Assembly: GCF_037113525.1 (NCBI RefSeq) | Contig: NZ_CP146963.1 | Span: forward strand, 3,658,001-3,722,000 | Length of the DNA: 64,000 nt | Direction: 5' to 3' | Origin: Butyrivibrio fibrisolvens | Lineage (GTDB): Bacteria > Bacillota > Clostridia > Lachnospirales > Lachnospiraceae | Made by a program: the position numbers and the translations under genes | In this document: positions 51,314-60,173 of the stretch, in pieces | Numbering within the stretch: the first letter of the stretch is position 1 | Layout: the number at the start of each line of letters is the position of its first letter | The notes under the pieces: generated by a model | What the model was told of the DNA's origin: nothing | Database searches by the model: none | What the model saw: only the letters and a program-made list of their open reading frames with translations

Positions 51314-51570
51314 AAACAGTCCCCCCGTATCCTGGTAAAAAAGCGCAGTGCGCCAATTTTCTGATAATTATATATCAAAAAAGAATAGTGCACAATTCAA
51401 TCACCAAAACTGAGCACAATTCTATAAATTTTGAGAATATTCATCAGCTGACTTAATAATCAGAGATAGCAAAAAATGACTAAAATTCCTCAACAAATAG
51501 TAAGTCTGCGGTCCTGTATTTCGGTAGTATTGGGATGTAACAGAAAACCACGACATAAAAGGTTAAAAAT

Positions 51571-53154
51571 ATGAAAATCAAAGTATTTACAAGAGAAGTT
51601 AATGAAAACAATTACCCGGAAGGGCTTGCAAGAAGTGTACATTTCGAAGTTATTTCTGATGACGGAAGCGCTGCACCTTTAAACAGAAACTACGGAATTC
51701 TTTTTGCAAAAGGTGCTATAAGCAAGGATAATACCATCATCCCAAAGGGTGTTCAGAATCCGCTTATATTCAATATGGAAGACGGATGGATCGGTATTGC
51801 TGCAGAAAGAGTCCTTGAAAACGGCGAGGTTGATAAGGATGCTTTAAACCAAAAAGTTCTTTGGAAAACCAAAGATCTGATTCACTTTGAAGAGGAAAAC
51901 CTTATTTCTGATGATGAAATCTCCAAATATCTCCCCAAAGAATATGAATCATCAGATTCTATAAAAAAAGAGTTCCTGTCTAAAAATCAAATATATGCAG
52001 ACGCCCTTGAAGTAGATCCCGAAATAGCAAAGAAAGCCGAGCAATACTGGAATCCAATAGTATGCACCGGTGTAACCTGCAAGGACGACAAGTCAGGTAT
52101 ACTAATTTCATACAGCGACGGATCTTCAAGAGAGAAAAAGTTTGGTCCGGATGGACGTATACACCAGCAGAAGTTTGACTTCCCTCTTGCAAAGGGATAC
52201 GGCGATCCCGTTATTTTCCCATGGGAAGGAAAATGGTATTTCATATCAACCAGCGACAATCGTCATGATATAGGTATCTATGTGCGAGAAGCTGATGATG
52301 TACATGGTCTCTTTGCAGAAGGTGTCACCGAGCATCTCATCCTTCCATTTGATCCTGAAAGAGGCTTCGAGCAGACCTTCTGGGCACCCGAATTCCATGT
52401 GATCGGAGACGAATTATATATTCTTTTTGCTGTTAGCGGCCATGAGTGGGGTCCTCAGTGTCATATGATGAAGAAAAAGAAAGGCGCAAGTATCATAGAA
52501 GCTGACAGCTGGGAAGATCCTGTAAAGGTGCGCAAGATGGATGGAACGCCAATAGGACAAGGCGCCATAACCCTTGATATGACCCATGTTAAAACAAGCA
52601 AAGGTTCATATCTTATCTGGTCATACAGGCAGTTCATCGGACATCCGAATGATACTGGTTCCATGCTTTATATCGCATCCATTGATGAAGATAAGCCATG
52701 GATCCTTACAAGTGAACCTGTGCTCCTTACAAGACCTCTTCTTGGTTGGGAGAATGTATCAGGAACTATCAACAACGAAGGCCCTTATGGCTTTATCCAT
52801 GAAGGAAAGCTCTATGTTACATATTCAGGCGGTGCAGCCAACTCTTATACCTATGCAGTTGGTCTTCTGACAGCTGATGACGATGCCGATCTGTTAGATA
52901 TCTCCTCCTGGACCAAGAGCATTACACCAGTCCTTAACTTCTATTCTGTAAAAGGAGTTTTCGGCCCTGGTCACAACTCATTCTTTACTAACGAAGACGG
53001 CGAACTGATGATAGCTTATCATGGAGAGACTACTATAGATAGTACTCTTAGATGTGATGGTATAAGGCGAGTACACTTCAGAGCTGATGGCACGCCGTAT
53101 TTCCAGATGTCTGCGGCAGAGGATCTGATGACGTATAGCGAAAGTCAAATATAA
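51571..53154 (+). CDS. Family 43-like glycoside hydrolase, intracellular
   Basis: 527 residues without signal peptide. Five-bladed beta-propeller features: Asp in KGYGDPVIFPW (near 209), Glu in TFWAPEFHVIG (near 271), and catalytic-acid candidate Glu in NNEGPYGFIHEGKLYVTYSGG (near 404), then GPGHNSFF. This matches GH43-like enzymes (arabinofuranosidase or xylosidase type). The N-terminal ~190 residues are an additional domain. Cytoplasmic location implies uptake of short oligosaccharides. No sugar transporter is adjacent. ATG follows AAAGG. Confidence 0.9.
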   Translation: MKIKVFTREVNENNYPEGLARSVHFEVISDDGSAAPLNRNYGILFAKGAISKDNTIIPKGVQNPLIFNMEDGWIGIAAERVLENGEVDKDALNQKVLWKTKDLIHFEEENLISDDEISKYLPKEYESSDSIKKEFLSKNQIYADALEVDPEIAKKAEQYWNPIVCTGVTCKDDKSGILISYSDGSSREKKFGPDGRIHQQKFDFPLAKGYGDPVIFPWEGKWYFISTSDNRHDIGIYVREADDVHGLFAEGVTEHLILPFDPERGFEQTFWAPEFHVIGDELYILFAVSGHEWGPQCHMMKKKKGASIIEADSWEDPVKVRKMDGTPIGQGAITLDMTHVKTSKGSYLIWSYRQFIGHPNDTGSMLYIASIDEDKPWILTSEPVLLTRPLLGWENVSGTINNEGPYGFIHEGKLYVTYSGGAANSYTYAVGLLTADDDADLLDISSWTKSITPVLNFYSVKGVFGPGHNSFFTNEDGELMIAYHGETTIDSTLRCDGIRRVHFRADGTPYFQMSAAEDLMTYSESQI

Positions 53155-53193
53155 AATTATTACAGTATAATCGAAGAAGCTCTATATTCACAA

Positions 53194-53228
53194 AGAAGGC
53201 CGATCTATTATGTGATCGACCCTCTTTT
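53194..53228 (+). terminator. Terminator after the GH43-like gene
   Basis: GGCCGATC pairs with GATCGACC (one mismatch), followed by CTCTTTTTTT. Confidence 0.65.
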
Positions 53229-53370
53229 TTTCATTTACTGTTATACTGTTTTCTTTGTTCTTCTCATTATTCTACTTTTCTTTATTCTACTTTATTCAGC
53301 TAGCACTATTCTACTTCTCGTTATACTTCCTTTCTTTTATACTTCTTTCTTTTATACTGCCTTCTCTTTT
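53215..53370. repeat. Pyrimidine-rich low-complexity tract
   Basis: Plus strand is about 80 per cent C+T, with loose repeats of TTCTACTT, TTATACTT and TTTCTTTTATACT. It runs into the 3' end of the aminotransferase gene, encoding its Lys-rich tail on the other strand. Confidence 0.6.
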
Positions 53371-54449
53371 ACACAGCTCTTTTCAATAAATTCTCCGATA
53401 GTGTCAAGGAACTTCTGATTCTGCATAGGAAGACCTATACTAACACGAATATATTCTTCGGAAAAGTATCTTATATAAACCCCTTTAGATTCAAGATAAC
53501 TCATGCATTCCTTAGTATCACAGTGCGGTGCAAAATAGATAAAGCTTGTAGAACTCGGCACTACCGTACAACCAAGCTTTTCAAGTTCTTTTGAAAGATA
53601 AGCTCTTTGCTCTGTATTGTTGTCCTGTGCTGCCTTATAGAACTCTTTATCTTCCAGCGCAGCTGCTGCGCCTGCTGCCGCAACCCTGTTAGTTCCAAAG
53701 ATACCTGATATTGCACTAAGACAAGTTATGATCTCTTCACTTGCTACAGCGTATCCGCATCTGATACCTGCAAGTCCGTATATCTTAGAGAATGTTCGAA
53801 GTACGATAACATTTTTGCCGCACAGAACCTTTGAGACCATGCTGGGATAAGAGTCATCTGCCACCCAGTCTATATAAGCTTCATCTATAACACATACAAC
53901 GTGATCAGGAAGATCATCAATAAAGGTTGAAAGCTTGTCCGGACACAGAAGCGTACCTGTAGGATTGTTAGGATTACAGATATATATAAGCTTTGTTTTA
54001 TCAGTAATTGCAGCCGAAAGTGCATCAAGATCTGTACTCACACCATCTTTGCCAAAAACCTCTACAAGCTTTGCACCAAACTGGGCAGGAAGTCTGTAGT
54101 ACTGCATATATGTTGGTGAACAGATAAGAAGTTCATCATCAGGATTAAGGAAAGCTTCTGCAACTGCCTGAATTCCGGCTCCTGATCCATTAAAGGCTGT
54201 GATACAGCTCACCGGCATTCCTACATGCTCTGCTATCTTCTGCTTAAGATTCGTAATAGACTCCATTGGATACAGATTACACTTACTAAGTTCCTTTTCC
54301 ATGGCTTCAAGTGCCTTGGGGCTTGATCCCATCTGATTTTCATTAGCATTAAGTTTTATGATGCCGGGGCCCGGCTTTACCATCATGCCTCCTGCTGTAT
54401 AGATCTGAAATCCTTTAAGTGGCTCTCTCATTAAATCTTTAACTGACAT
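53352..54449 (-). CDS. hisC: HisC-like pyridoxal-phosphate aminotransferase
   Basis: 365 residues, class I/II aminotransferase. PLP-lysine motif TFSKIYGLAGIR (near 220), NPNNPTG (near 158), CVIDEAYIDW and the C-terminal YIRVSIGLP Arg. It matches histidinol-phosphate aminotransferase, which also acts on aromatic amino acids, but no other his gene is near. It follows the opp cluster; an intrinsic terminator ends only about 15 nt before its ATG. The ribosome binding site is AAGGAGGATGCG. Confidence 0.9.
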   Translation of the reverse strand: MSVKDLMREPLKGFQIYTAGGMMVKPGPGIIKLNANENQMGSSPKALEAMEKELSKCNLYPMESITNLKQKIAEHVGMPVSCITAFNGSGAGIQAVAEAFLNPDDELLICSPTYMQYYRLPAQFGAKLVEVFGKDGVSTDLDALSAAITDKTKLIYICNPNNPTGTLLCPDKLSTFIDDLPDHVVCVIDEAYIDWVADDSYPSMVSKVLCGKNVIVLRTFSKIYGLAGIRCGYAVASEEIITCLSAISGIFGTNRVAAAGAAAALEDKEFYKAAQDNNTEQRAYLSKELEKLGCTVVPSSTSFIYFAPHCDTKECMSYLESKGVYIRYFSEEYIRVSIGLPMQNQKFLDTIGEFIEKSCVKEKAV

Positions 54450-54463
54450 ATCCGCATCCTCCT

Positions 54464-54520
54464 TAAAAATAAAAGACTGCTACCTGAAAGGTTTGGTCCC
54501 CTTTGACCAGGTAACAGTCT
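54464..54520 (-). terminator. Terminator between oppA and hisC-like gene
   Basis: On the minus strand AGACTGTTACCTG pairs with CAGGTAGCAGTCT, followed by TTTATTTTTA. An inner GGTC/GACC pairs as well. The T-run ends 15 nt before the hisC-like ATG. Confidence 0.88.
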
Positions 54521-54542
54521 GTGTATGGTTGGTTTCAATTCA

Positions 54543-56180
54543 TTACTCAATATCAAGATACTTGGTTCTTATATTTCCTCTTGATGGATCGACGATCCTG
54601 TTTGTAAGCTTAGGATTCATTAGTACTATTGTCTCCCTGTTTACTACAGGAATTGCCCAGAAATAATCTGCTACAAGTATCTTTTCTGCTTCGTGTAAGA
54701 GTTCATACCTCTTTACAGGATCAGATTCTTTATTGGACTCTTCCATAAGAGCATCGTATTCACTGCAGTTTGTACCGTTATCATTGTAGGAATCTGTTGT
54801 TCTGTACATTGAAAGATATGTATATGGATCAATAAAGTCTGCTGTCCACTGCATTCTGCAGATATCAAAATCTCCTGCACGTCTGTCTGAAATATTTACC
54901 TGTGTTTCCTGAGCTTCAAGCTGTACTTCGATTCCGAGATTTTCTTTCCACTGAGCCTGAAGGGCCTGAGCTATATCGGATTCTATCTGAGTACTTGGAT
55001 ACTTATAAGTTACTGTAGGGAAGCCTTCTCCATTTGGATAACCGGCTTCTGCAAGAAGTTCTTTTGCTCTTTCTACATCATAGGTCAAAAGCTCTCCTCC
55101 AGCTTCTTCTGACCAGGTCTTACCTGAAGCCTTGGATATAACACCTGTTCCTACAAAAAATGATGTGCCGATATAATTCGTACCGCAGGCTGTTGCTACA
55201 GCATCCCTGTCAATTGAGATCGAAAATGCTTCTCTTACTCTTACATCATCAAATGGTGGCTTTGTTATATCAAAGAGTTCATAGTTACTTGTTGTTGCAA
55301 CATATTTTACGAGCTCATCGCTACCATCATATTCTTCAAGAACTGTATAATCTGCTGTTGCTATATCAAGTTCACCTGTCTTATATGCACTGATTATTGC
55401 CTGTGTATCTTCCATAGCCATTGTCTTTACTTCATCAAGATGGATCTCATCTTTTAAAACATAGCTATCATTTTTCTTATATACGCAATACTGATTTGGA
55501 ACATATTCAGCCATATAGAATGGTCCGCAGCTTACCAGTGCATCCATATCTTCGCCCATTGACCAGGGGCCATTTGTTTCTGTCTGAAGTTCTCTATGGG
55601 TCGGGATAAATACCGGAAGTGTCAGAAGATCCATAAAATATGCCGTAGGCTCTGTAAGATTGAAGATGATCGTCTTATCGTCGGGGCACTCAACTCCAAG
55701 CGTTGATATATCAGCGCCTTCCTTATAGATGGCTTCTGCTCCTTTAATACATAAGAGCATTGTTGAGTATCCATTACCACAATCAGGATCAAGAGCCCTT
55801 GTGATCGTGTTCAAAAAGTCTGCAGCTGTTACTGCATCTCCATTATTCCAGTTTGCATCTTCCTTGATATGGAAAGTATATACTGTCATATCATCATTAA
55901 CTTCATAGGAATCTGCCAGGATATTCTTGTAACTTCCATCTGCAGCAAGCTCTACAAGCGGTGCTGTTGCAAGAGAAGTATAACTCCACCACCAATATGA
56001 AGTGATACCGGCACTATCAAGAGTACCTGACTCCATAGACATTGTAGTAGTTATTGACTTGTAGTTGCCTGCTGCCGAAGCCGTATCGCCTGCCTTATTC
56101 TTATCACCGCAGGCGCTCATCCCTAGTAGCATACTTAATGCCAGGCCTGTAGCCACAACTTTCTTAAATACTTTTCTCAT
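54543..56180 (-). CDS. oppA: Oligopeptide ABC transporter substrate-binding lipoprotein
   Basis: 545 residues from the ATG behind GGGAG. Signal peptide with lipobox LLGMSAC (Cys near residue 24). Family 5 solute-binding domain: LADSYEVNDDMTVYTFHIKEDANW, the DDVRVREAFSISIDRDAV segment and a C-terminal EAEKILVADYFWAIPV. It delivers oligo- or dipeptides to OppBC. Last gene of oppBCDFA. Peptide specificity cannot be read. Confidence 0.95.
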   Translation of the reverse strand: MRKVFKKVVATGLALSMLLGMSACGDKNKAGDTASAAGNYKSITTTMSMESGTLDSAGITSYWWWSYTSLATAPLVELAADGSYKNILADSYEVNDDMTVYTFHIKEDANWNNGDAVTAADFLNTITRALDPDCGNGYSTMLLCIKGAEAIYKEGADISTLGVECPDDKTIIFNLTEPTAYFMDLLTLPVFIPTHRELQTETNGPWSMGEDMDALVSCGPFYMAEYVPNQYCVYKKNDSYVLKDEIHLDEVKTMAMEDTQAIISAYKTGELDIATADYTVLEEYDGSDELVKYVATTSNYELFDITKPPFDDVRVREAFSISIDRDAVATACGTNYIGTSFFVGTGVISKASGKTWSEEAGGELLTYDVERAKELLAEAGYPNGEGFPTVTYKYPSTQIESDIAQALQAQWKENLGIEVQLEAQETQVNISDRRAGDFDICRMQWTADFIDPYTYLSMYRTTDSYNDNGTNCSEYDALMEESNKESDPVKRYELLHEAEKILVADYFWAIPVVNRETIVLMNPKLTNRIVDPSRGNIRTKYLDIE

Positions 56181-56200
56181 AATCACACTCCCTTTCTACT

Positions 56201-57211
56201 TTAAGCAAGATTTTCAATACTTAAGTTTTCTCTCATTCTCAGATATTTAGGTGCATATAAGAAACATGAGACCTGTCTGTTATCAACCTTAAAATTCGCC
56301 GGCATTTGATGGAAACATTCTGCCACCGCATATGGACATCTTGTATTAAACGGACATCCCTTTGGAGGGTTGATAGGACTTGGAATCTCTCCTTCTAAAA
56401 GGATTCTCTTTTTCCTTCTGGCTGTATTAGGATCTGGTATGGGTTCTGCACTTAGAAGTGCTTTGGAATAAGGATGAAGTGGTTTTTTATACACATCATT
56501 GGATGTCCCTACTTCCACCATGTGTCCCAAATACATAACGCCAATCCTGTGACTTATATGTTTAACCATTCCAAGGTCATGAGCTATAAAAAGATAACTT
56601 ATTCCGGTCGCCTTCTGAATATCTTCCAAAAGGTTAATGACCTGTGCCTGAATCGATACGTCAAGAGCTGATATAGGTTCATCACATACTATAAATTCAG
56701 GATCAAGAGCAAGTGTTCTTGCAATTCCTATTCTCTGCCTCTGTCCACCGGAGAATTCATGTGGATATCTTCTGATATGATCAGGCTTAAGCCCTACGAT
56801 TTCCAGAAGTTCCTGAACCTTCTTCTGTCTGGTTTTCGGTGTGCCAATATTATGGATCTCCATAGGCTCTCCTATGATCTCACCAACTGTAAATCTAGGA
56901 TTAAGTGATGCATATGGATCCTGAAATATCATCTGGAGCTTCTGCCTGTATGGGAGCATCTGCTTTCTGGATAATTTTGTAATATCTTTTCCGTCAAAAA
57001 GTATCTCTCCGTTAGTTGGTTCATATATCCTTAATATGGTTCGACCAAGACTGCTCTTGCCACATCCCGATTCGCCTACAAGACCGAAGGTTTCTCCTTT
57101 TTTTACTTCAAATGATATGTCGTTAACAGCCTGAACCACCTGAGGTTTTATTCCCCTGTTTACTTCAAAAAACTTTGTAAGTCTTTTTACTTCTAATACA
57201 TTCTCTTCCAT
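56201..57211 (-). CDS. oppF: Oligopeptide ABC transporter ATP-binding protein OppF
   Basis: 336 residues. Walker A GESGCGKSS (about 44-52), signature SGGQRQRIGIA, Walker B FIVCDEPISALD, and the oligopeptide C-terminal domain with GCPFNTRCPYA. The Cys-rich C-terminus (GCPFNTRCPYAVAECF) is typical of Opp/Dpp ATPases and may bind an iron-sulfur cluster. Twenty bp before oppA. Confidence 0.96.
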   Translation of the reverse strand: MEENVLEVKRLTKFFEVNRGIKPQVVQAVNDISFEVKKGETFGLVGESGCGKSSLGRTILRIYEPTNGEILFDGKDITKLSRKQMLPYRQKLQMIFQDPYASLNPRFTVGEIIGEPMEIHNIGTPKTRQKKVQELLEIVGLKPDHIRRYPHEFSGGQRQRIGIARTLALDPEFIVCDEPISALDVSIQAQVINLLEDIQKATGISYLFIAHDLGMVKHISHRIGVMYLGHMVEVGTSNDVYKKPLHPYSKALLSAEPIPDPNTARRKKRILLEGEIPSPINPPKGCPFNTRCPYAVAECFHQMPANFKVDNRQVSCFLYAPKYLRMRENLSIENLA

Positions 57212-57222
57212 GACAAACCTCC

Positions 57223-58293
57223 TTAGACGATCTTTCTTACAGGTTCTACGTCCACAGTCTTCATTGGCTTAACCTTGATAAGAGATTCATCCATATTTTC
57301 AAGCCAGCACCTGCAAAAATGGGTTCCGTTATATCTTGTTACCGGACCTTCCTGAACTGCGCAGACCTTCATGGCATTAGGACACCTGTTCATAAATGCA
57401 CAGCCTCCAGTCAGCGAAGTCAGATCAGGAGGAGTTCCCGGGATAGGTACCAGCGGCTCATCATCATCTTTTTCTGAATTATTGATACTGTTTAGAAGGC
57501 CTTTTGTATATGGATGCTTTGCATGATAGAAGATTTCATCCACTGTGCCCTCTTCAACGATCTGGCCTGCATACATTATTGCGATCCTGTCGCACATGGT
57601 TGCTACAACTCCCAGATCATGAGTAATGATTATTACACTTGAACCTCTCTCCTTGGTAAGCTTTTGCAACAGTTCAAGGATCTGTGCCTGAACCGTAACA
57701 TCAAGAGCTGTTGTAGGCTCATCTGCAATGATAAGTTTTGGGTTACAGGCAAGCGCTATTGCTATGATGATCCTCTGTCTCATACCTCCTGAGAATTCAA
57801 AAGGATACTGGTTAAGTCTTTTTTCAGGGCTTGGTATTCCTACCTGTCTCAAAAGTTCTATTGCCTGTTTTCTTGCCTCTTTTTTGCTGCATTTTGTATG
57901 TATCCTGATTCCTTCTGTAAGCTGGGTTCCGACCTTAAGTATCGGATTCAGGAAAGTCATGGGATCCTGAAAGATCATACCTATCTCATTTCCTCTTACG
58001 GTTCTCATGAGCTTTTCATATTCTTTCCTGGCTTTCTTACTCTCATACCTTGGGGAGATGTCTTTGCCATTAAACTTGATCGTACCGTTTACAACTCTGC
58101 CGTTACTTGCAAGAAGTCCCATGAGTGTATACATTCCCTGGCTTTTTCCTGATCCGGACTCACCTACGATTCCCAGAACTTCTCCGGGGGCAACATTGTA
58201 GGATACATCTCTTACCGCCTGTACTATTCCATTTGGAGTTAGAAATTCAGTTGTCAAATGGCTTATCTCCAATAATTTTTCACTCATAGCCAT
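57223..58293 (-). CDS. oppD: Oligopeptide ABC transporter ATP-binding protein OppD
   Basis: 356 residues (354 if the second ATG is used). Walker A GESGSGKSQ with the unusual final GKSQ, signature FSGGMRQRIIIA, Walker B LIIADEPTTALDVT, and the Cys-rich C-terminus CAFMNRCPNAMKVC. Works with OppF. Eleven bp before oppF. Confidence 0.96.
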   Translation of the reverse strand: MAMSEKLLEISHLTTEFLTPNGIVQAVRDVSYNVAPGEVLGIVGESGSGKSQGMYTLMGLLASNGRVVNGTIKFNGKDISPRYESKKARKEYEKLMRTVRGNEIGMIFQDPMTFLNPILKVGTQLTEGIRIHTKCSKKEARKQAIELLRQVGIPSPEKRLNQYPFEFSGGMRQRIIIAIALACNPKLIIADEPTTALDVTVQAQILELLQKLTKERGSSVIIITHDLGVVATMCDRIAIMYAGQIVEEGTVDEIFYHAKHPYTKGLLNSINNSEKDDDEPLVPIPGTPPDLTSLTGGCAFMNRCPNAMKVCAVQEGPVTRYNGTHFCRCWLENMDESLIKVKPMKTVDVEPVRKIV

Positions 58294-58311
58294 GGCCTTC
58301 CTTTCACTAAA

Positions 58312-59229
58312 TTATTTTTTCTTTGGATTAAGTGCATCTCCTATTCCTTCACCAAAGAAGTTCAGGGAAAAAATCGTAAGGCAGATACAAATAGTTGGAA
58401 GAAGCATCTGCATAGGATGAAGCGTCATTACCTGTCTTGCGTCCTGGGCCATCGACCCCCAGCTTGCCATTGGAGCTGAAATACCGATTCCTATAAAACT
58501 CAGAAATGCTTCTGTAAAGATCGCACTTGGAACAAGTAGTGTCATCTGGACTATGATTGGTCCTATGGCATTTATGATAAGGTGCCTGAATAAGATTCTT
58601 TTATCTGTTGCTCCAAGTACCATGGCTGCAAGTGCGAATTCCTGTTCCTTAAGTGCTATGACCTGACCTCTTACCTGTCTGGCCATTCCTATCCATCCCG
58701 GGATACAGACACCTATGAGAATACTTTCTACATTTGCGCCATTTAGCATCATGATAAGGATTACATATATCATTGAAGGCATCGCATAGATGATATCCAC
58801 TATTCTCATGATCAGCGTATCGAGTTTGCCTCCAAAGTATCCGCAGATACCGCCAATGACTACACCTATGAAACTGTTGATGATAGCTGCTCCAAAACCT
58901 ATGCTAAGGCTTATCCTGGCTCCATAACACAGTCTTACGAAGATGTCTCTTCCAAACTTATCAGTACCAAGTAGATGCTGGGAAGAAAAGACTGCATATG
59001 CATTGGACGTATCCTGTGCATCATATTCATAAGGTGATAAGAAAGGCCCCATGATTGCCATAACAGCCATAAAGATAAGTATTAAAAGTCCTGCCAGTGC
59101 CATCTTATTTTGCCTGAATCTCTCCCAGGCTTCCTGGATAAAGGTCTTACTTTCCAGTGCTATAAATTCACTGTTTTTCTCTTCCTCAGGCAGTGGCGAA
59201 AACCAGTCTTCGATGATCCTTGTATCCAT
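58312..59229 (-). CDS. oppC: Oligopeptide ABC transporter permease OppC
   Basis: 305 residues, six membrane helices, N-terminal extension with MALAGLLILIFMAVM. The EAA-loop LGATDKRILFRHLI is the coupling helix that contacts the ATPases. Belongs to the DppC/OppC family. The HLLGTDKFGRDIF segment is the family signature. Confidence 0.96.
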   Translation of the reverse strand: MDTRIIEDWFSPLPEEEKNSEFIALESKTFIQEAWERFRQNKMALAGLLILIFMAVMAIMGPFLSPYEYDAQDTSNAYAVFSSQHLLGTDKFGRDIFVRLCYGARISLSIGFGAAIINSFIGVVIGGICGYFGGKLDTLIMRIVDIIYAMPSMIYVILIMMLNGANVESILIGVCIPGWIGMARQVRGQVIALKEQEFALAAMVLGATDKRILFRHLIINAIGPIIVQMTLLVPSAIFTEAFLSFIGIGISAPMASWGSMAQDARQVMTLHPMQMLLPTICICLTIFSLNFFGEGIGDALNPKKK

Positions 59230-59241
59230 ATGATCACCCCC

Positions 59242-60156
59242 TTAATCTGTAAGCTTGATCCTTGGGTCAACTATTGAACAAAGAATATCAACCACAAGAT
59301 TTGCAACTATGATAAGTGCTCCGATAAAAACGCTAAAACCAAGAATTACTGTATAGTCTCTGTTGGTTATTGCATTTGTGAATTCTCTTCCTATACCAGG
59401 AATTGAATAAACCTGTTCGATTACAAAGCTTCCTGTAAGAGTAAATGCTATAGCAGGTCCAAAATATGTAATTACAGGAATCAGTGCATTTCTAAGTACA
59501 TGTTTAAACATGATCTGAAAGTTACTTAACCCTTTGGCTCTTGCCATGATAACGTAGTCCTGCTGCGTTGCTTCCATATATGTACTCTTGGTAAGTCTTG
59601 CGATCGTTGCAACAGGTCCGAATGCCTGAGCTGCAACAGGAAGAATATAATGAAGTGGTGATGTCAGTCCTACTACAGGAAGGAGTCCCAGATAAACACC
59701 GAATAAAAGCATTAGATATAATGCGATTACAAATGCCGGAACACTTACTCCCATGGTGGCATATGCTAAAAGTATATTTTTTACGATCTGACTCTTTGTA
59801 ACCGACATCCATATACCAATTGAAATACCGATCACAGCTGAGATTCCGAAAGCTATAAGACCAACCCTGACTGTATATGGTGCCCCTCTTGATATAAGAG
59901 TATTAACCGAGATGTTCTTTTTGTATGAAACACCAAGTTCCCCATGCATCAGATTTTCAAGGTAAATAACATATTGTTTCCATTCCGGTTCATTAAGCCC
60001 ATATGCTTCTTCCATCTGCTCTATCTGCGACTGTGAAAGGTTCTCTGCCTCAAATGGGCTTCCCGGCATCCTGTGAACCAGGACAAAGGTCAATGTGACA
60101 AGTGCAAAAAGCGTTACAACACCAACCAACAATCTCTTTAAAATATATTTGAGCAT
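59242..60156 (-). CDS. oppB: Oligopeptide ABC transporter permease OppB
   Basis: 304 residues from the ATG at 60154-60156 with AAGGAGG 9 nt upstream; a longer start from 60177 would overlap that site and the MATE gene. First helix YILKRLLVGVVTLFALVTLTFVLV, EAA loop ARAKGLSNFQIMFKHVLRN. Forms the channel with OppC. The MATE exporter gene ends just upstream, so the two are probably cotranscribed. Confidence 0.95.
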   Translation of the reverse strand: MLKYILKRLLVGVVTLFALVTLTFVLVHRMPGSPFEAENLSQSQIEQMEEAYGLNEPEWKQYVIYLENLMHGELGVSYKKNISVNTLISRGAPYTVRVGLIAFGISAVIGISIGIWMSVTKSQIVKNILLAYATMGVSVPAFVIALYLMLLFGVYLGLLPVVGLTSPLHYILPVAAQAFGPVATIARLTKSTYMEATQQDYVIMARAKGLSNFQIMFKHVLRNALIPVITYFGPAIAFTLTGSFVIEQVYSIPGIGREFTNAITNRDYTVILGFSVFIGALIIVANLVVDILCSIVDPRIKLTD

Positions 60157-60173
60157 TCTCCCCAACCTCCTTT

